DNA from: Mesostigma viride
Lineage: Eukaryota > Streptophyta > Mesostigmatophyceae > Mesostigmatales > Mesostigmataceae
Reading direction: 5' to 3'
Assembly (NCBI GenBank): GCA_009746045.1
Contig: RPFO01000156.1
Coordinates: 4,421,091 to 4,485,090, forward strand
Length of the DNA stretch: 64,000 bases
Positions within the stretch are counted from its first letter, which is position 1. Each line of letters begins with the position of its first letter. Of this stretch, positions 31,466-42,672 are shown piece after piece. Under the pieces are notes generated by a model. The model did no database searches, had not been told where the DNA came from, and saw nothing but the letters and a program-made list of their open reading frames with translations. A program made the translations under genes and the position numbers.

Positions 31466-33905
31466 TTACATGTGGGGGGTGCTGGCCTGAATAACTAAAT
31501 GTGGGGGGGTGCTGTCATGAATGAATACATGTGGGTGTGTGCTGCTACGTATAAATACATGTGGGGGGGTGCTGCTACGTATCAATACATGTGGGTGTGT
31601 GCTGCTACGTATCAATACATGTGGGGGGTGCTGCTACGTATCAATACATGTGGGTGTGTGCTGCTACGTATAAATACATGTGGGGGGTGCTGCTACGTAT
31701 CAATACACGTGGGGGGGTGCTGCTACGTATCAATACATGTGGGGGGGGATGCTATGTATAAATGCATGTGGGGGGGTGCTGCTACGTATCAATACACGTG
31801 GGGGGTGCTGCTACGTATCAATACATGTGGGGGGGTGCTGCTACGTATCAATACATGTGGGGGGGTGCTGCTACGTATCAATACATGTGGGGGGGTGCTG
31901 CTACGTATCAATACACGTGGGGGGTGCTGCTACGTATCAATACATGTGGGGGGGTGCTGCTACGTATCAATACATGTGGGGGGGTGCTGCTACGTATCAA
32001 TACACGTGGGGGGTGCTGCTACGTATCAATACATGTGGGGGGTGCTGCTACGTATCAATACATGTGGGGGGGTGCTGCTACGTATCAATACACGTGGGGG
32101 GGTGCTGCTACGTATCAATACATGTGGGGGGGGATGCTATGTATAAATGCATGTGGGGGGGTGCTGCTACGTATCAATACACGTGGGGGGGTGCTGCTAC
32201 GTATCAATACATGTGGGGGGGTGCTGCTACGTATCAATACATGTGGGGGGGTGCTGCTACGTATCAATACATGTGGGGGGTGCTGCTACGTATCAATACA
32301 CGTGGGGGGGTGCTGCTACGTATCAATACATGTGGGGGGGTGCTGCTACGTATCAATACATGTGGGGGGGTGCTGCTACGTATCAATACACGTGGGGGGG
32401 TGCTGCTACGTATCAATACATGTGGGGGGGTGCTGCTACGTATCAATACATGTGGGGGGGTGCTGCTACGTATCAATACATGTGGGGGGGTGCTGCTACG
32501 TATCAATACATGTGGGGGGGTGCTGCTACGTATCAATACATGTGGGGGGGTGCTGCTACGTATCAATACATGTGGGGGGGTGCTGCTACGTATCAATACA
32601 TGTGGGGGGGTGCTGCTACGTATCAATACATGTGGGGGGGTGCTGCTACGTATCAATACATGTGGGGGGGTGCTGCTACGTATCAATACATGTGGGGGGG
32701 TGCTGCTACGTATCAATACATGTGGGGGGGTGCTACTACGTATCAATACATGTGGGGGGGTGCTGCTACGTATCAATACATGTGGGGTGCTGCTACTACG
32801 TATCAATACATGTGGGGGGTGCTGCTACGTATCAATACATGTGGGGGGGTGCTGCTACGTATCAATACATGTGGGGGGATGCTACTACGTATCAATACAT
32901 GTGGGGGGGTGCTGCTACGTATCAATACATATGTGGGGGGGTGCTGCTACGTATCAATACATGTGGGGGGGTGCTGCTACGTATCAATACATGTGGGGTG
33001 CTGCTGCTACGTATCAATACATGTGGGGGGATGCTGCTACGTATCAATACATGTGGGGGGGTGCTGCTACGTATCAATACATGTGGGGGGTGCTGCTACG
33101 TATCAATACATGTGGGGGGTGCTGCTACGTATCAATACATGTGGGGGGATGCTGCTACGTATCAATACATGTGGGGGGGTGCTGCTACGTATCAATACAT
33201 GTGGGGGGGTGCTGCTACGTATCAATACATGTGGGGGGTGCTGCTACGTATCAATACATGTGGGGGGGTGCTGCTACGTATCAATACATGTGGGGGGATG
33301 CTGCTACGTATCAATACATGTGGGGGGGTGCTGCTACGTATCAATACATGTGGGGGGGTGCTGCTACGTATCAATACATGTGGGGGGGTGCTGCTACGTA
33401 TCAATACATGTGGGGGGGTGCTGCTACGTATCAATACATGTGGGGGGGTGCTGCTACGTATCAATACATGTGGGGGGTGCTGCTACGTATCAATACATGT
33501 GGGGGGTGCTGCTACGTATCAATACATGTGGGGGGGTGCTGCTACGTATCAATACATGTGGGGGGGTGTTGCTACGTATCAATACATGCGGGGGGGTGCT
33601 GCTACGTATCAATACATGTGGGGGGGGGATGCTATGTATAAATGCATGTTGGGGGGTGCTGTCATGAATAATTAAATGTGGGGGGATGATGGCATGAATT
33701 ATTAAATGTGGGGGGTGCTGCTACGTATCAATAAATGTTGGGGGGTGCTGGCATGAATAATTAAATGTGGGGGGGTGATGGCATGAATAATTAAATGTGG
33801 GGGGTGATGGCATGAATAATTAAATGTGGGGGGGTGCTGGCATGAATAAATGAATGTGGGGGTGTGATGGCATGAATAAATAAATGTGGGGGGGTGCTGG
33901 CATGA
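31466..33905. repeat. 30-bp minisatellite, about 81 copies
   Basis: The unit contains GCTACGTATCAATACATG and then a run of six to eight G. The core copies are nearly identical. The outer copies (31466-31560 and from 33640) are of a second type (GGCATGAATAATTAAATG). The G-run gives strong strand asymmetry. The 30-bp period leaves all three forward frames open, so the frames of 500-650 codons are artefacts. It sits between the two divergent gene blocks of the giant element. Confidence 0.97.
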
Positions 33906-33963
33906 AAAAAATTTGGTTGTGCAATGTTTTTCATTGTTGTGATAGAATTCACGCATGGACGTA

Positions 33964-34425
33964 AGGGTCTCGCTGCGGGTAGACCCTCGGAATTTTGTTT
34001 TTGTATTGACGTAAGGGTCTCGCTGCAGCGAGACCCCTACGAATGTCGACTTTTAATGTTTGCAAGATGGGAGGGGGCTTTCTTCGCTCTCCCTTATGAT
34101 TTGTTTTTGTATCGGTGTTAGGGTCTCGCTGCAGCGAGACCCCTACGAATGTCGACTTTTAATGTTTGCAAGATGGGAGGGGGCTTTCTTCGCTCTCCCT
34201 TATGATTTGTTTTTGTATCGGTGTTAGGGTCTCGCTGCAGCGAGACCCCTACGAATGTCAACTTTTAATGTTTGCAAGATGGGAGGGGGCTTTCTTCGCT
34301 AACCCTAAAAATGATTTGTTTTTGTTTGACGTGAGGGTCTCGCTGCAGCGAGACGCCAAAGTTTTGCAATAAAGTAAATGTCCCTTTTAGAATCCACGAA
34401 AGGGTCTAGCTGCAGCGAGACCCTC
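33964..34425. repeat. Six palindromes, partly in a 107-bp tandem array, upstream of the plus-strand genes
   Basis: Copies start at about 33964, 34012, 34120, 34227, 34334 and 34401. The middle ones are perfect palindromes (GGGTCTCG-CTGCAG-CGAGACCC) and repeat every 107 bp together with the DNA between them (CGACTTTTAATGTTTGCAAG). The cluster ends 75 bp before a TTCTGCAG acceptor/ATG, so it lies in a leader intron or promoter. Confidence 0.95.
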
Positions 34426-34500
34426 CCCATCGTTTTTCTGCCGGCGATTCAGATTCTGAATGACATTTGTGAAACTTGCTTTTTTAATATTGTTCTGCAG

Positions 34501-35684
34501 ATGTCGTCCTCCTATTCCGATTCTGTCAAGGCCACTCCCGTTTCACCCAAGATGACGTCGAACACCTCGCCGGACCGAACGGTAACAGAGAATTTTCCTC
34601 GGTTGCCGGTCGGTCCCGTAAATGCTCTGGCGAGGTCCCCCCCACCGAGTCCCCCTTGCCCTCCAAGTCTTCCTTGCCCCCCAGCGAGTTGGACAGAATT
34701 TTACCCCCCAACTCTCTCGCTGCTGCGTCTCGCGCTCCGTCCCGCTCTCCGCCCCGTAAGTCTCCATCGCCGCCCCCCAAGTCGGCCGGAGCTACTGCGA
34801 CCCGTTCGCCGCCCCGCAAGTCCCCCTCTCCGCCCAAAGTTCCCCCCGCTACCTCGTCCCGCTCTCCTTCTCGCAAGTCCCCCTCGCCGTCAACCAAGAT
34901 CCCCGCAACTGCGTCCCGCTCGCCGTCCCGCTCTCCTTCCCCCAAGTCCCGCTCGCCGCCACCCAAGTCCCCCGCTTCTGCGTCCCGCTCGCCTCCACCC
35001 AAGTCCCCCGCTTCTGCGTCCCGCTCGCTGTCCCCCAAGCATTCCAGTTCTAAGCGTAAGCCTGCGACCGAGTGGGTAGAGGAAGACGACCACACCAAAA
35101 TGCTCAGGGACCTGAGGAAGTCTATCAATCTGGCTCTTGAGGAGGACGAGCGCGATAAGATTAATGGGAGGCCTGAAGACCCGGACTCGTCGGTTCGGGA
35201 GTCGCGTCGGGAGCTGTTGTCCGGAATGTTAGCAAAGGCCGCAACATTTGCTGACGACTACGCGGCTCTCGACAAGAAGGACAAGGAGAAGGAGAAGGCG
35301 GAGAGGGAGGCCATCGAGAAGGCGGAGAGGGAGAGGGTGGAGAGGGAGGAGAAGGAGAGGCTGGAGAAGGCGGAGAGGGAGGAGGAGGAGAGGAAGTACA
35401 AGGAGAAAAAGGCTGCCCAGGAGAGGGAGCACAGGATCCTGGTGGCGAAGCAGAAGGAGGAGGCGAAGAAGAAGATGGAGGCGGCAGCGAAGGACCTTCT
35501 TGCGGAGGAGGCTGCTGTTTTTTTGCAGATGCGACAGGAGAGGATGAAGGAGGTCGAGGCCGCGAGGAAGATGGAGGAGGAGGCTGCGAGGAAGGAGGAG
35601 GAGGCTGCGAAGGCGGTTGAGGGGGAGAAGGACGAGAACGTGAAGAAGGGGTGGGCTCCCGAAGGATGTTCAGTCGATTATCAG
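34501..35684 (+). CDS. Giant element, plus-strand gene: Ser/Pro-rich and coiled-coil exon
   Basis: ATG at 34501 directly follows an acceptor-like TTCTGCAG. The product starts Ser/Thr-rich. A stretch of repeated (S/R)-S-P and PPKSP units resembling an SR-protein tail follows, in the frame that opens near 34656. After it comes a highly charged Lys/Glu coiled coil of about 130 residues. The exon ends at CAG/GTATGT (35684), in phase with the next exon. One change of frame is needed near the start; I cannot tell a small intron from a mutation. No known family recognised. Confidence 0.55.
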
Positions 35685-35788
35685 GTATGTTTATTGATGT
35701 CAGTGAGACGTACATTTCTCAGATGGCTTTTGAACGGCGTGTGTGTATCGTAGAAAGGGTGGGATTTTATGTCATACATTGATCCTAA

Positions 35789-35810
35789 GGGTATAGCTGC
35801 GGAGAGACGT
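35789..35810. repeat. Palindrome variant in intron 35685-35883
   Basis: GGGTATAG-CTGCGG-AGAGACGT, a diverged copy inside a 199-bp GT-AG intron. Confidence 0.8.
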
Positions 35811-35883
35811 TGACCTAGGAGTTAAGGTTGTTGACGACGACGACGACGATGTGTGGCCTTTTTTTTACTCTTGTTGTCTGCAG

Positions 35884-36937
35884 CCCTCCACGGTGGCCAT
35901 TCTGAAACAGTACCTGGCTCAGGCTGAGTCTGAGTCTGGGGCGAGTCGTAAAGCCGAAAAGGGCTTGATCGGCTTGATCCGCTTTCTTTCGGCCGAGATA
36001 GCGTTTGCAGAGAAGTCCGGTGTCGTCGTGGACCGTCCGGCGTCGGCACACATAATTTGGAAGAACGACCGCCTGGGAAGTCTTGCATTGTTCGAAGCCA
36101 CACAGCGAGCCATTCATGGGAAGAGGGTCGTTGGTGACGACATTTATGAGGTTTTGAAGATCGCGCAGTCGTGCATCCTTAATCTGAAGGAGGATGTCGG
36201 ACGTTACTTTCCCCGTCGTGCTTTAATATGGTCGACGCTCTTTGATGAGGTTGAAAAGTTCGAGGTCCACACGGGCGTCACATGTTACGAGGCTTCCTAT
36301 ATGGAAACCTTGAAAATCACTGCGTTGCATCAGCTCTTTAAACTCATGACTGGAGATATGAAAGCGGATTCGAGGGCTTCACTGTCGGAAGATGAAGTGT
36401 TTGATATTGTCAGGAAAGGATTTGTTGACATGTCCAACAGTGACTTTATCGTAATTGTGCCGGGAAGAATGAATCACGTAGGAGGATTGGAGAAGCGCGC
36501 ACATGAAGTGATCGCGCATTTGGACATGACAAGAGACCACTTACTGCAATCTTTTGTTAAGTGGCGGACCGACTTTCTTGTCAGCCCGGACGCCAGCCTT
36601 TCGCGGGAAGCGGTCGCTTTCTTTTTGGATTGGGCTGGACAGGTGTCAGATCCAAAGTTTCCGGCACCGGGCGGACTTCCATGTTATTCAGACATATAAG
36701 CCACACCGGGAAGTCGTCCAGGAATGGTTGGATCAAATCTCGTTGGTTGATTGTCTCCAGAGTACCCGAACCAAGTTAGACACGGAGTGGTCTGATTTAG
36801 AGGCGGGAGGCCATTGGCAGTCCCTCGAGTTGTTCTTCGAGGCGGAATTGAGGCGTCATCTGGAAAAGGAGAGAGCCCATCAAGTGCCGATATGGCCTTT
36901 GGGGAAGATTTTGAGGAGGTGGAAGTTCTACGTTTCG
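35884..36937 (+). CDS. Giant element, plus-strand gene: helical domain exons
   Basis: The exon starts in phase (PSTVAILKQYLAQAE) and runs to 36642. A 49-bp intron (36643-36691) keeps phase into TYKPHREVVQEWLDQI, which runs to a GTACGT donor at 36937. The product is a mostly helical domain of about 330 residues with no cysteines in pattern and no catalytic motif that I recognise. The continuous frame across both junctions shows a real coding region. The next exon follows after a 107-bp intron. Confidence 0.6.
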
Positions 36938-37044
36938 GTACGTTAACTTGCCGATATTGTTTATCGATTTGGTTTGTTTCCATTCCCTGAATAGGGCTCT
37001 ATATGCTGACCAACCTTCATGGTTTGTCCTGTCATATCATGCAG

Positions 37045-37946
37045 GGGGGCTCCATGCCAGGGGACGTATCGGAGGATGTAACGAATTTGTCAGACTTGGT
37101 TGATAAGGTGGGTGCTTGTCCGTCGAGTTTCCACGAGCATCTTACATGGGGTCTAGCTGCAGGTAGACCCTCACCCTTTTATTGAGACTGACATCTTCGG
37201 CTAATTTCAACGGTGCCCCCCACCAATCTGTTGTCTTTTTTCAGGGGGCGGCTGCGGCGATGGCTGTTGACAGTGCTGGTCTTTGGTCTGGGGCTCGAGA
37301 TGGAAATGGTAAGCATTGAACGATATCCGGATGTCTGCATTTCGCCTGAAGTTTTAGTGAGCGCATTATGCGAAATATACAAATGTCGACTAATTTTGAT
37401 TTCCAATGAGCTGTCGTATTCGGTGTTGACAGGTGGGGGGTTTGGCATCAGCAGGCGCTGGCGGAGAGGAAGAAAACGCTGGAGGAGATGAGGATGGGGG
37501 GGATGAAAACGCTGGAGGAGATGAGGATGGGGGAGACGCTGAGGGAGAAGTGGCTGTGCAGGTACGTTCATCCGCCGCGAGTTCGTGCGATTTTTTTCGT
37601 GCTGAGGGGTATCTCCGCAGAGAGACGATGGTGCAACAATCGAACTGAGGTCAAGTCCCTTCTTGTTGTTGTTTTTTTGTCATGCAGGCGGGGGCTGTCG
37701 CTGGGGGTACTGCGGGGGGGAAGGCGGCGAAGCCCGCATTGACTGAGCATGAAAGGGAAAAGCTTGATTCCCGCAAGAAGATTGCGAAGGATCATATTAT
37801 TGCTGTTGGCAAGCTCATGCTTGAGTCTCCGCCCGATGGCGTCGATAAGGAGGGACCTGCGGGGGCCGAGTTTCGCAAGTACCTGACACGACTTGAGGCG
37901 GAAGTCGATGCCGATTTCGATACGGAGGTGTTGGGTGCCGCTACCT
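37045..37946 (+). CDS. Giant element, plus-strand gene: chain of small exons up to a TTAA insertion
   Basis: Exons 37045-37107, 37245-37308, 37455-37561 and 37688-37946 are joined by GT-AG introns of 137, 146 and 126 bp, and phases agree. The third exon is an acidic Gly/Glu/Asp repeat (ENAGGDEDGGD twice). The fourth encodes LTEHEREKLDSRKKIAKDHI and a helical segment, and is cut by TTAA-type copy B. Two of the introns carry one palindrome each (37148, 37606). Function unknown. Confidence 0.55.
37148..37627. repeat. Palindromes in two neighbouring short introns
   Basis: 37148-37172 reads GGGTCTAG-CTGCAG-GTAGACCC in intron 37108-37244. 37606-37627 reads GGGTATCT-CCGCAG-AGAGACGA in intron 37562-37687. 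The exons between them carry none. Confidence 0.85.
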
Positions 37947-37950
37947 TTAA

Positions 37951-39649
37951 CCCCTAAATGGTCTGGCTGCCGATTTTCCGCCTAAAACTGAGTTACAGCC
38001 GACACGTCGGCCCCTTCTCGGGGGACCAAATGCCGCGAAAACTATTGAGAATTAGGAAACGTTTAGCTGAGAAGATCGAAAGTTTATAATTTTCCTCACA
38101 GCATGGTACTAGGGTTTGCATACTTCTGACAAAGTTATAGAGGTGTTCTGGCCGGTCAAAGTACAAGGGGTCAGGGTACTTTTTCACGTACAACGTGCAT
38201 TCCGGAAAACGACGACCTGGCCATGGCGGCTTGCGCCCACGCATGGCATTTACGTTTTCGATCGAATTTTCTGACCAAACTCAGGAAATTGATTTTATAC
38301 GTCCTAAAGATGATACAGGCCAATTTTTGGTTCGCGGGAATGCCATTTGATAGGTGTCGGCAGCGTTCTTGCTGGAAAAAACTGCGATCAGGCCGGACGA
38401 TAGAAACGTTGACAGCAATACCTTTCCGGCGTATTTTAAAGGATATATTAGTTTCTTTGTACTTTTTATGATACATAGTAGTCGTAAACGTGCAAGGGTG
38501 GCCAGAAATCGCCGAATCCAGCGACCATGCTGCACAACTTTGGTGTGCCGAAATGCGCCATTTTGCGGCCACCGCCTGGGCCAAGGTAACGCCATCCATG
38601 CCTGGTAAAGCTTAATCATCGTTTTCCTATCGATGTTTGACGTTTATATATACGTTCTAGCTTGTGTAGCACATTCTTTTTGCATTATTCATGCTCTTTC
38701 TTGACCCTGGCCTGGCCCCTTTCTAAAACACCCTTCTTAGATGCTTCCCTGAATCAGTTGACCTGCCACAGGGTGATGGGGATAAGTTTTAGAGGCTGTA
38801 TGGGTTTGAATACCTCCATATATGTTTGTTATACATTTCCCACACACATATTGCATGAGTGTGAGGCAGTTGGCTGGTCTCTGTGGCATCATCAAGCATG
38901 TAACCGGTGAGTAGAAGCTTCCCATTGTCAGCATGTGCCACCAGGTGTGCTGGCCATCACCTGGCAAGCTATAGCAGCTTAGGCCTAGTTTATCCTTGCT
39001 AGGGCAAGCTGAAATAGGCTTAAAATCACTAGTTTGTTGGTGGCTGCCTCCTAGAATGCATGCCTTGCGTAGGGTATCCGTACCACGTTACCTACGTGCA
39101 TGGACAAGGTGGCACCTGCACATAGGTGCCATGTAAGGGCAGTGTGATGATGCAGTTATGTTTCCCCATCATTGTGGAAGGGAAATGTATTGTGTGGCAT
39201 GGTTGGGGGCCATATTAGTAGGTATTAGTAGGTAGTATGCCCACTCCTACCCCCTTGGTTGCTTTTTACCAACGGTACCCCTATGGGCTGTACTGGGTGT
39301 AACTGCTGGCATACCCACCCAAATGATGACCCCAATGGCTCAAACTGTTCAGCAACTAATTGTTTATCATCCCTGAAGTGGTAGGTGCCTAGCTCTTACA
39401 ACATAATTCAAAATGCACATTCTACCAAAAATGAAAACGCTCGTCTTGACCCCCCTGACTTTGACGGCAGTTATACATGGCCTACCCTGCATATATGTAA
39501 GGTTGTGATATACCAACCCGAAGGGCAACTCATGGACATGCTTGGCCCCCAAGGACAGCCATTGGATATGGGTGGGTTGGATGGCATCTGGTTTGCAAAA
39601 TTGTGAAGTTACAGCCGATGCATCGGCAGTATTTCTGCCCATTTAGGGG
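37951..39649. mobile_element. TTAA-type (piggyBac-like) non-autonomous element, copy B
   Basis: The 1699-bp element has TTAA on both sides (37947-37950 and 39650-39653). It has the same ends as copy A and differs from it at roughly two percent of positions on reading. It is inserted in an exon of the giant element's plus-strand gene. Shared small frames (for example 73 residues at 39385-39606) are conserved only because the copies are young. Confidence 0.92.
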
Positions 39650-39653
39650 TTAA

Positions 39654-39941
39654 ACGTGAATTGGCATATGAATTTGTAAATCTGGTGAAGGGCTGAAGGC
39701 GAAAGCCACCAAGAATTACAAGTGGCAGCCTAAGGAGTACTCAGAGGCAAAGGTTGACAAGATCGAGAAATTCATGAAGGCTGATTTTCGTCGTCGGGAC
39801 GCTGAGGAAAAAAGGGCGCTGAATGCGGTTGCAAAGGCTAACAGTAAGAAGAACGCGGAGAAGAAGGCGGCGGAGAAGGAGGCGAAGAAGGCGGAGAAGG
39901 AGAAGGCTAAGGAGGCCAAGAAGCAGCAGAAAACTGGACAG
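39654..39941 (+). CDS. Giant element, plus-strand gene: Lys/Glu/Ala-rich exon after the TTAA insertion
   Basis: Continues the coding region on the far side of copy B (NYKWQPKEYSEAKVDKIEKF) into a Lys/Glu/Ala helix, and ends at CAG/GTACGA. It is probably a coiled coil or nucleic-acid-binding tail. The frame is not continuous right next to the insertion. Confidence 0.45.
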
Positions 39942-39962
39942 GTACGATTGTTGTGAAAATTT

Positions 39963-39987
39963 AGACCTCTCGCTGCGGGTAGACGCT
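39963..39987. repeat. Palindrome variant in the intron after 39941
   Basis: GACCTCTCG-CTGCGG-GTAGACGC, a diverged copy 20 bp inside the intron. Confidence 0.75.
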
Positions 39988-40130
39988 GACTGGCTGCGGG
40001 ACTTGGTGTTTAGTGTCAGTAAGGTATTATTCCAACAGAACTTTGTTCGTCCCTGAACAGGATGTCGTGGTCGGCCTAAATATTACTGACTTGAGCAAAT
40101 CCTGCGGTCCTTTTCGATTTTTTACTTCAG

Positions 40131-41296
40131 GATGACGGGGGGACGAAGACGCCACGGTGGAGAAGAAGTTACCTGGTCATGACGCCGTGTTCGCGCTGGT
40201 GAAGGATATGCTCAAGTACTGCTCGAGTAGGCGGATGGCGGACGTCGATGACCTGCCAAACTGGCCCGAGTTCTCCCCCTTTCTTGAGCTGCTCCGGTCA
40301 CTCAACAAGCTTTTTAAGGAGGGGGTGCTCACGAGCAGTGGGAACCCGGACACCGACCCTATCATTGAAAGCTGGAAGCCTTCGAAAAAGGTCGACTCGA
40401 ACAAGGAGGTCAGGGACCAGAACATCCGGAAGGCCAATTCTCTCAGGGAAACGCGTTGGATTCGGCCGGCCGATTTTAAGCAGACCGGATGTTTCAGTAT
40501 GCGGATCCAGACGGTCAACGCGCTTATTTTGCCAGAGGCTTTGAGGCAGCGGCGTTTAAACCTTGAAACCATTAAGGAGAACGGCCGCATTCTCCTCAAT
40601 GCGCGGGACAACAGCTTGCACTTCAAGGTTGTTGTCCCGGTCTGGCAGTTCCCTTTCCAGGCGCTTGCCGAATCTCAACCTGACCTGTTCGACAAGCAAA
40701 TCTTGTGCATGCCGGATTTCGTCAAGTGGCTGAAGTTTCACCACGGCGCCAAGATTGACGCGGAGGATGTGGGGTCCAGGTACTTCCGGCCCCTTTCGGA
40801 TACTGAAGTCGACGTGTGGCTTAACACGGAGTCCACCACCTCTTTCCTCGCGAGAGGACTTGAGTGGCGTACCTACGCCAGGGTGGACGAGGTGGAAGCA
40901 GTTTTGCCTCAGGACATCCAGGGGAGTCGGGATGTGTTCAACCTGCTGTGCAATACTGCGATGAAGTCCTACGATCCGAAATTTTTTGAGCAACGGGTAC
41001 CGGTACCGTATCTGGTTCTCCGGTACGCGGTGGTGGATGGGAACCACTACTTTAAGGGGTTAAAGTCGTTTCTCAGGGGGCCGGATGGCGGGTGGGGAGA
41101 GGTTCGGGCAATGATGTGCGAGGGTGGGGCGGAGTCCAATTTCGCAAATACTCCTAAGGAGGCGGAGCACGCCTTCCAGGACCTGTTGCGGAAATTCCGT
41201 GGTGGTTACATGGGTACGAATGTCATTCTTCTCAAGGGTGGCGACCTGCTCCCGTCGTGGAGTGAGCTGCGAAATCTACCTAAGGCAAAAGAAGAT
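40131..41296 (+). CDS. Giant element, plus-strand gene: large globular exon
   Basis: After an acceptor at 40130 (TACTTCAG) the frame used from about 40150 encodes about 380 residues with balanced composition (RWIRPADFKQTGCFSMRIQ, SLHFKVVVPVWQFPFQ, VPVPYLVLRYAVVDGNHYF). It ends at GAT/GTAAGC. It looks like a folded domain, with alternating beta strands and Trp/Phe, rather than a repeat product. I see no catalytic signature. Possible roles are a second transposition protein or cargo; I cannot choose. Confidence 0.55.
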
Positions 41297-41316
41297 GTAA
41301 GCTATCTATTTTGGCA

Positions 41317-41495
41317 GGGTCTAGCTGCGGGTAGACCCTCGGAATTTTCGTGGTTGTTTTTTGTGTGCGCTTCAAGTTTTTTGCGAGGGTCTCGCTGCAG
41401 CTAGACCCTCTCCTTTTTTTTGTTGGAATTTTCGTTGCGTATTGTCGGCCGTTTCTTTTTCGAATTTTGTTAGGGTCTATCCGCAGCTATACCCC
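41317..41495. repeat. Three palindromes in one 255-bp intron
   Basis: Copies at 41317 (GGGTCTAG-CTGCGG-GTAGACCC), 41386 (GGGTCTCG-CTGCAG-CTAGACCC) and 41471 (GGGTCTAT-CCGCAG-CTATACCC), 69 and 85 bp apart, fill most of the intron 41297-41551. Confidence 0.95.
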
Positions 41496-41551
41496 TCGCC
41501 TTTTATGACTGAGTTTTGTCGTTGCTCGCTCGATGTTAATTGATGTCGCAG

Positions 41552-42672
41552 GCGGTGCTGACCGGCAAGCTGGAGAAGCTGTTCGACATCGCCAAGGGGG
41601 CGAATTCGGAGGACTTAGCCGTGGCGGATCGTACGCTGGGCCAGGCGTTGCTTGACGTGTGGAACTACAACAAGCTATATCTATACGGCAAAGTCACGCG
41701 TGGGAAGGGCCACTATATTGCGGATGGCCACTATACCAATCTGCTCACGTACATCCTCCCGGCTATGCGGCAAGCGGGGGGAAGGGAAGGGAATGTGGAG
41801 CCGGCAGCGGTGGATGTACACGAGGAGGAAGCAGAAGGAAAGAAAAAGCCGGCCCACAGCATTGCTTCAGTGCATTCCGCTTACAGTCGCACGCTGGCCA
41901 ACACGTTTCTCCGTCTGACACAGGAGCAGACTGATGATCCTGCCTCAACGAAACCCGCGCCTGAGGAGGTGATGATGCAAAGGTGCAAATTCGCGAATGC
42001 AGAGGGGGAGAAGAAAGGCCAGAAGGTCTCTTGGACTTCTTTCAGGAACTTGGCCAGCCTTCCTATGATGGACGCCGTGATCGATTGCATCATGAGCTGC
42101 CAGGTTGGACCGGAAAAGCTCACCAAGTTGGTGGAGTTCGCCAAGGATGTGCTGGAGTGCCTGCGGCTGACCATTTGCGCCAGATTCAAGGAGGATGTGA
42201 CGCTGGAAGCGCGATGCAAGGACGCAAATGGCAAGGAGTTTGTGGCGTCTCATATTTTCGAACTCGTCTTCAATCTCCATCCTCTCCTCGGCCGGTCGGC
42301 AGGAAGGAGATTGTGGCCAGATACCGGGAATTTTGGGATGTGGCCGTCATCATAACGAGGAACATCGCCTACCTTCTTAAAGCCAAAAAACACGCCGCAC
42401 ATCTGAGGATTCCGAGAAAGGATCTCAGTAATGGCAAGATCGACTTTCAGGAGATTCTGCTAAAAGAGAGCGAGGACAAGACGGTGGGTTTGGCACTTTT
42501 GGCTCCGGAAGCGTTCAGGAAGTACGCTCCAAAAGTTGGATTACTCGAAGGGGGGGTGAAGGAGGCGGCGATGAAGGGGCCGGTGAAGGGGCTGGAGAAG
42601 GGGAAGGGGAAGGGGAAGGAGACGGAGGCGAAGAAGGAGGAGGAGGCGAAGGGGAGGAGGAGTGGGACGTGA
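41552..42672 (+). CDS. Giant element, plus-strand gene: helical exon with Lys/Gly tail
   Basis: From acceptor GTCGCAG, the frame AVLTGKLEKLFDIAKGANSEDL runs about 260 residues. Coding potential then passes to a neighbouring frame (KEIVARYREFWDVAVIITRNIAYLL) ending in a Lys/Gly/Glu tail at 42672. The change of frame means an unseen intron or a break. The region is helical with no motif that I know. Confidence 0.5.

Noticed and set aside
31499-33675. Frames of 500-650 codons through the 30-bp array, in all three forward phases
   Set aside because: The unit length is a multiple of three and has no stop, so every phase stays open. There is no start context, no non-repeat domain and no sign of selection.
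31466-33905. CRISPR-like array
   Set aside because: Units are contiguous 30-bp repeats without unique spacers, in a eukaryotic genome.
35161-35715. Pro/Ser-rich minus-strand protein
   Set aside because: Shadow of the Lys/Glu coiled-coil exon on the plus strand, which has phase-consistent splice junctions.
25104-41495. Palindromes as vector or linker contamination, since they contain CTGCAG and GGTCTC
   Set aside because: Copies vary, sit inside introns of continuous genes, and are spread over 19 kb with unique flanks.
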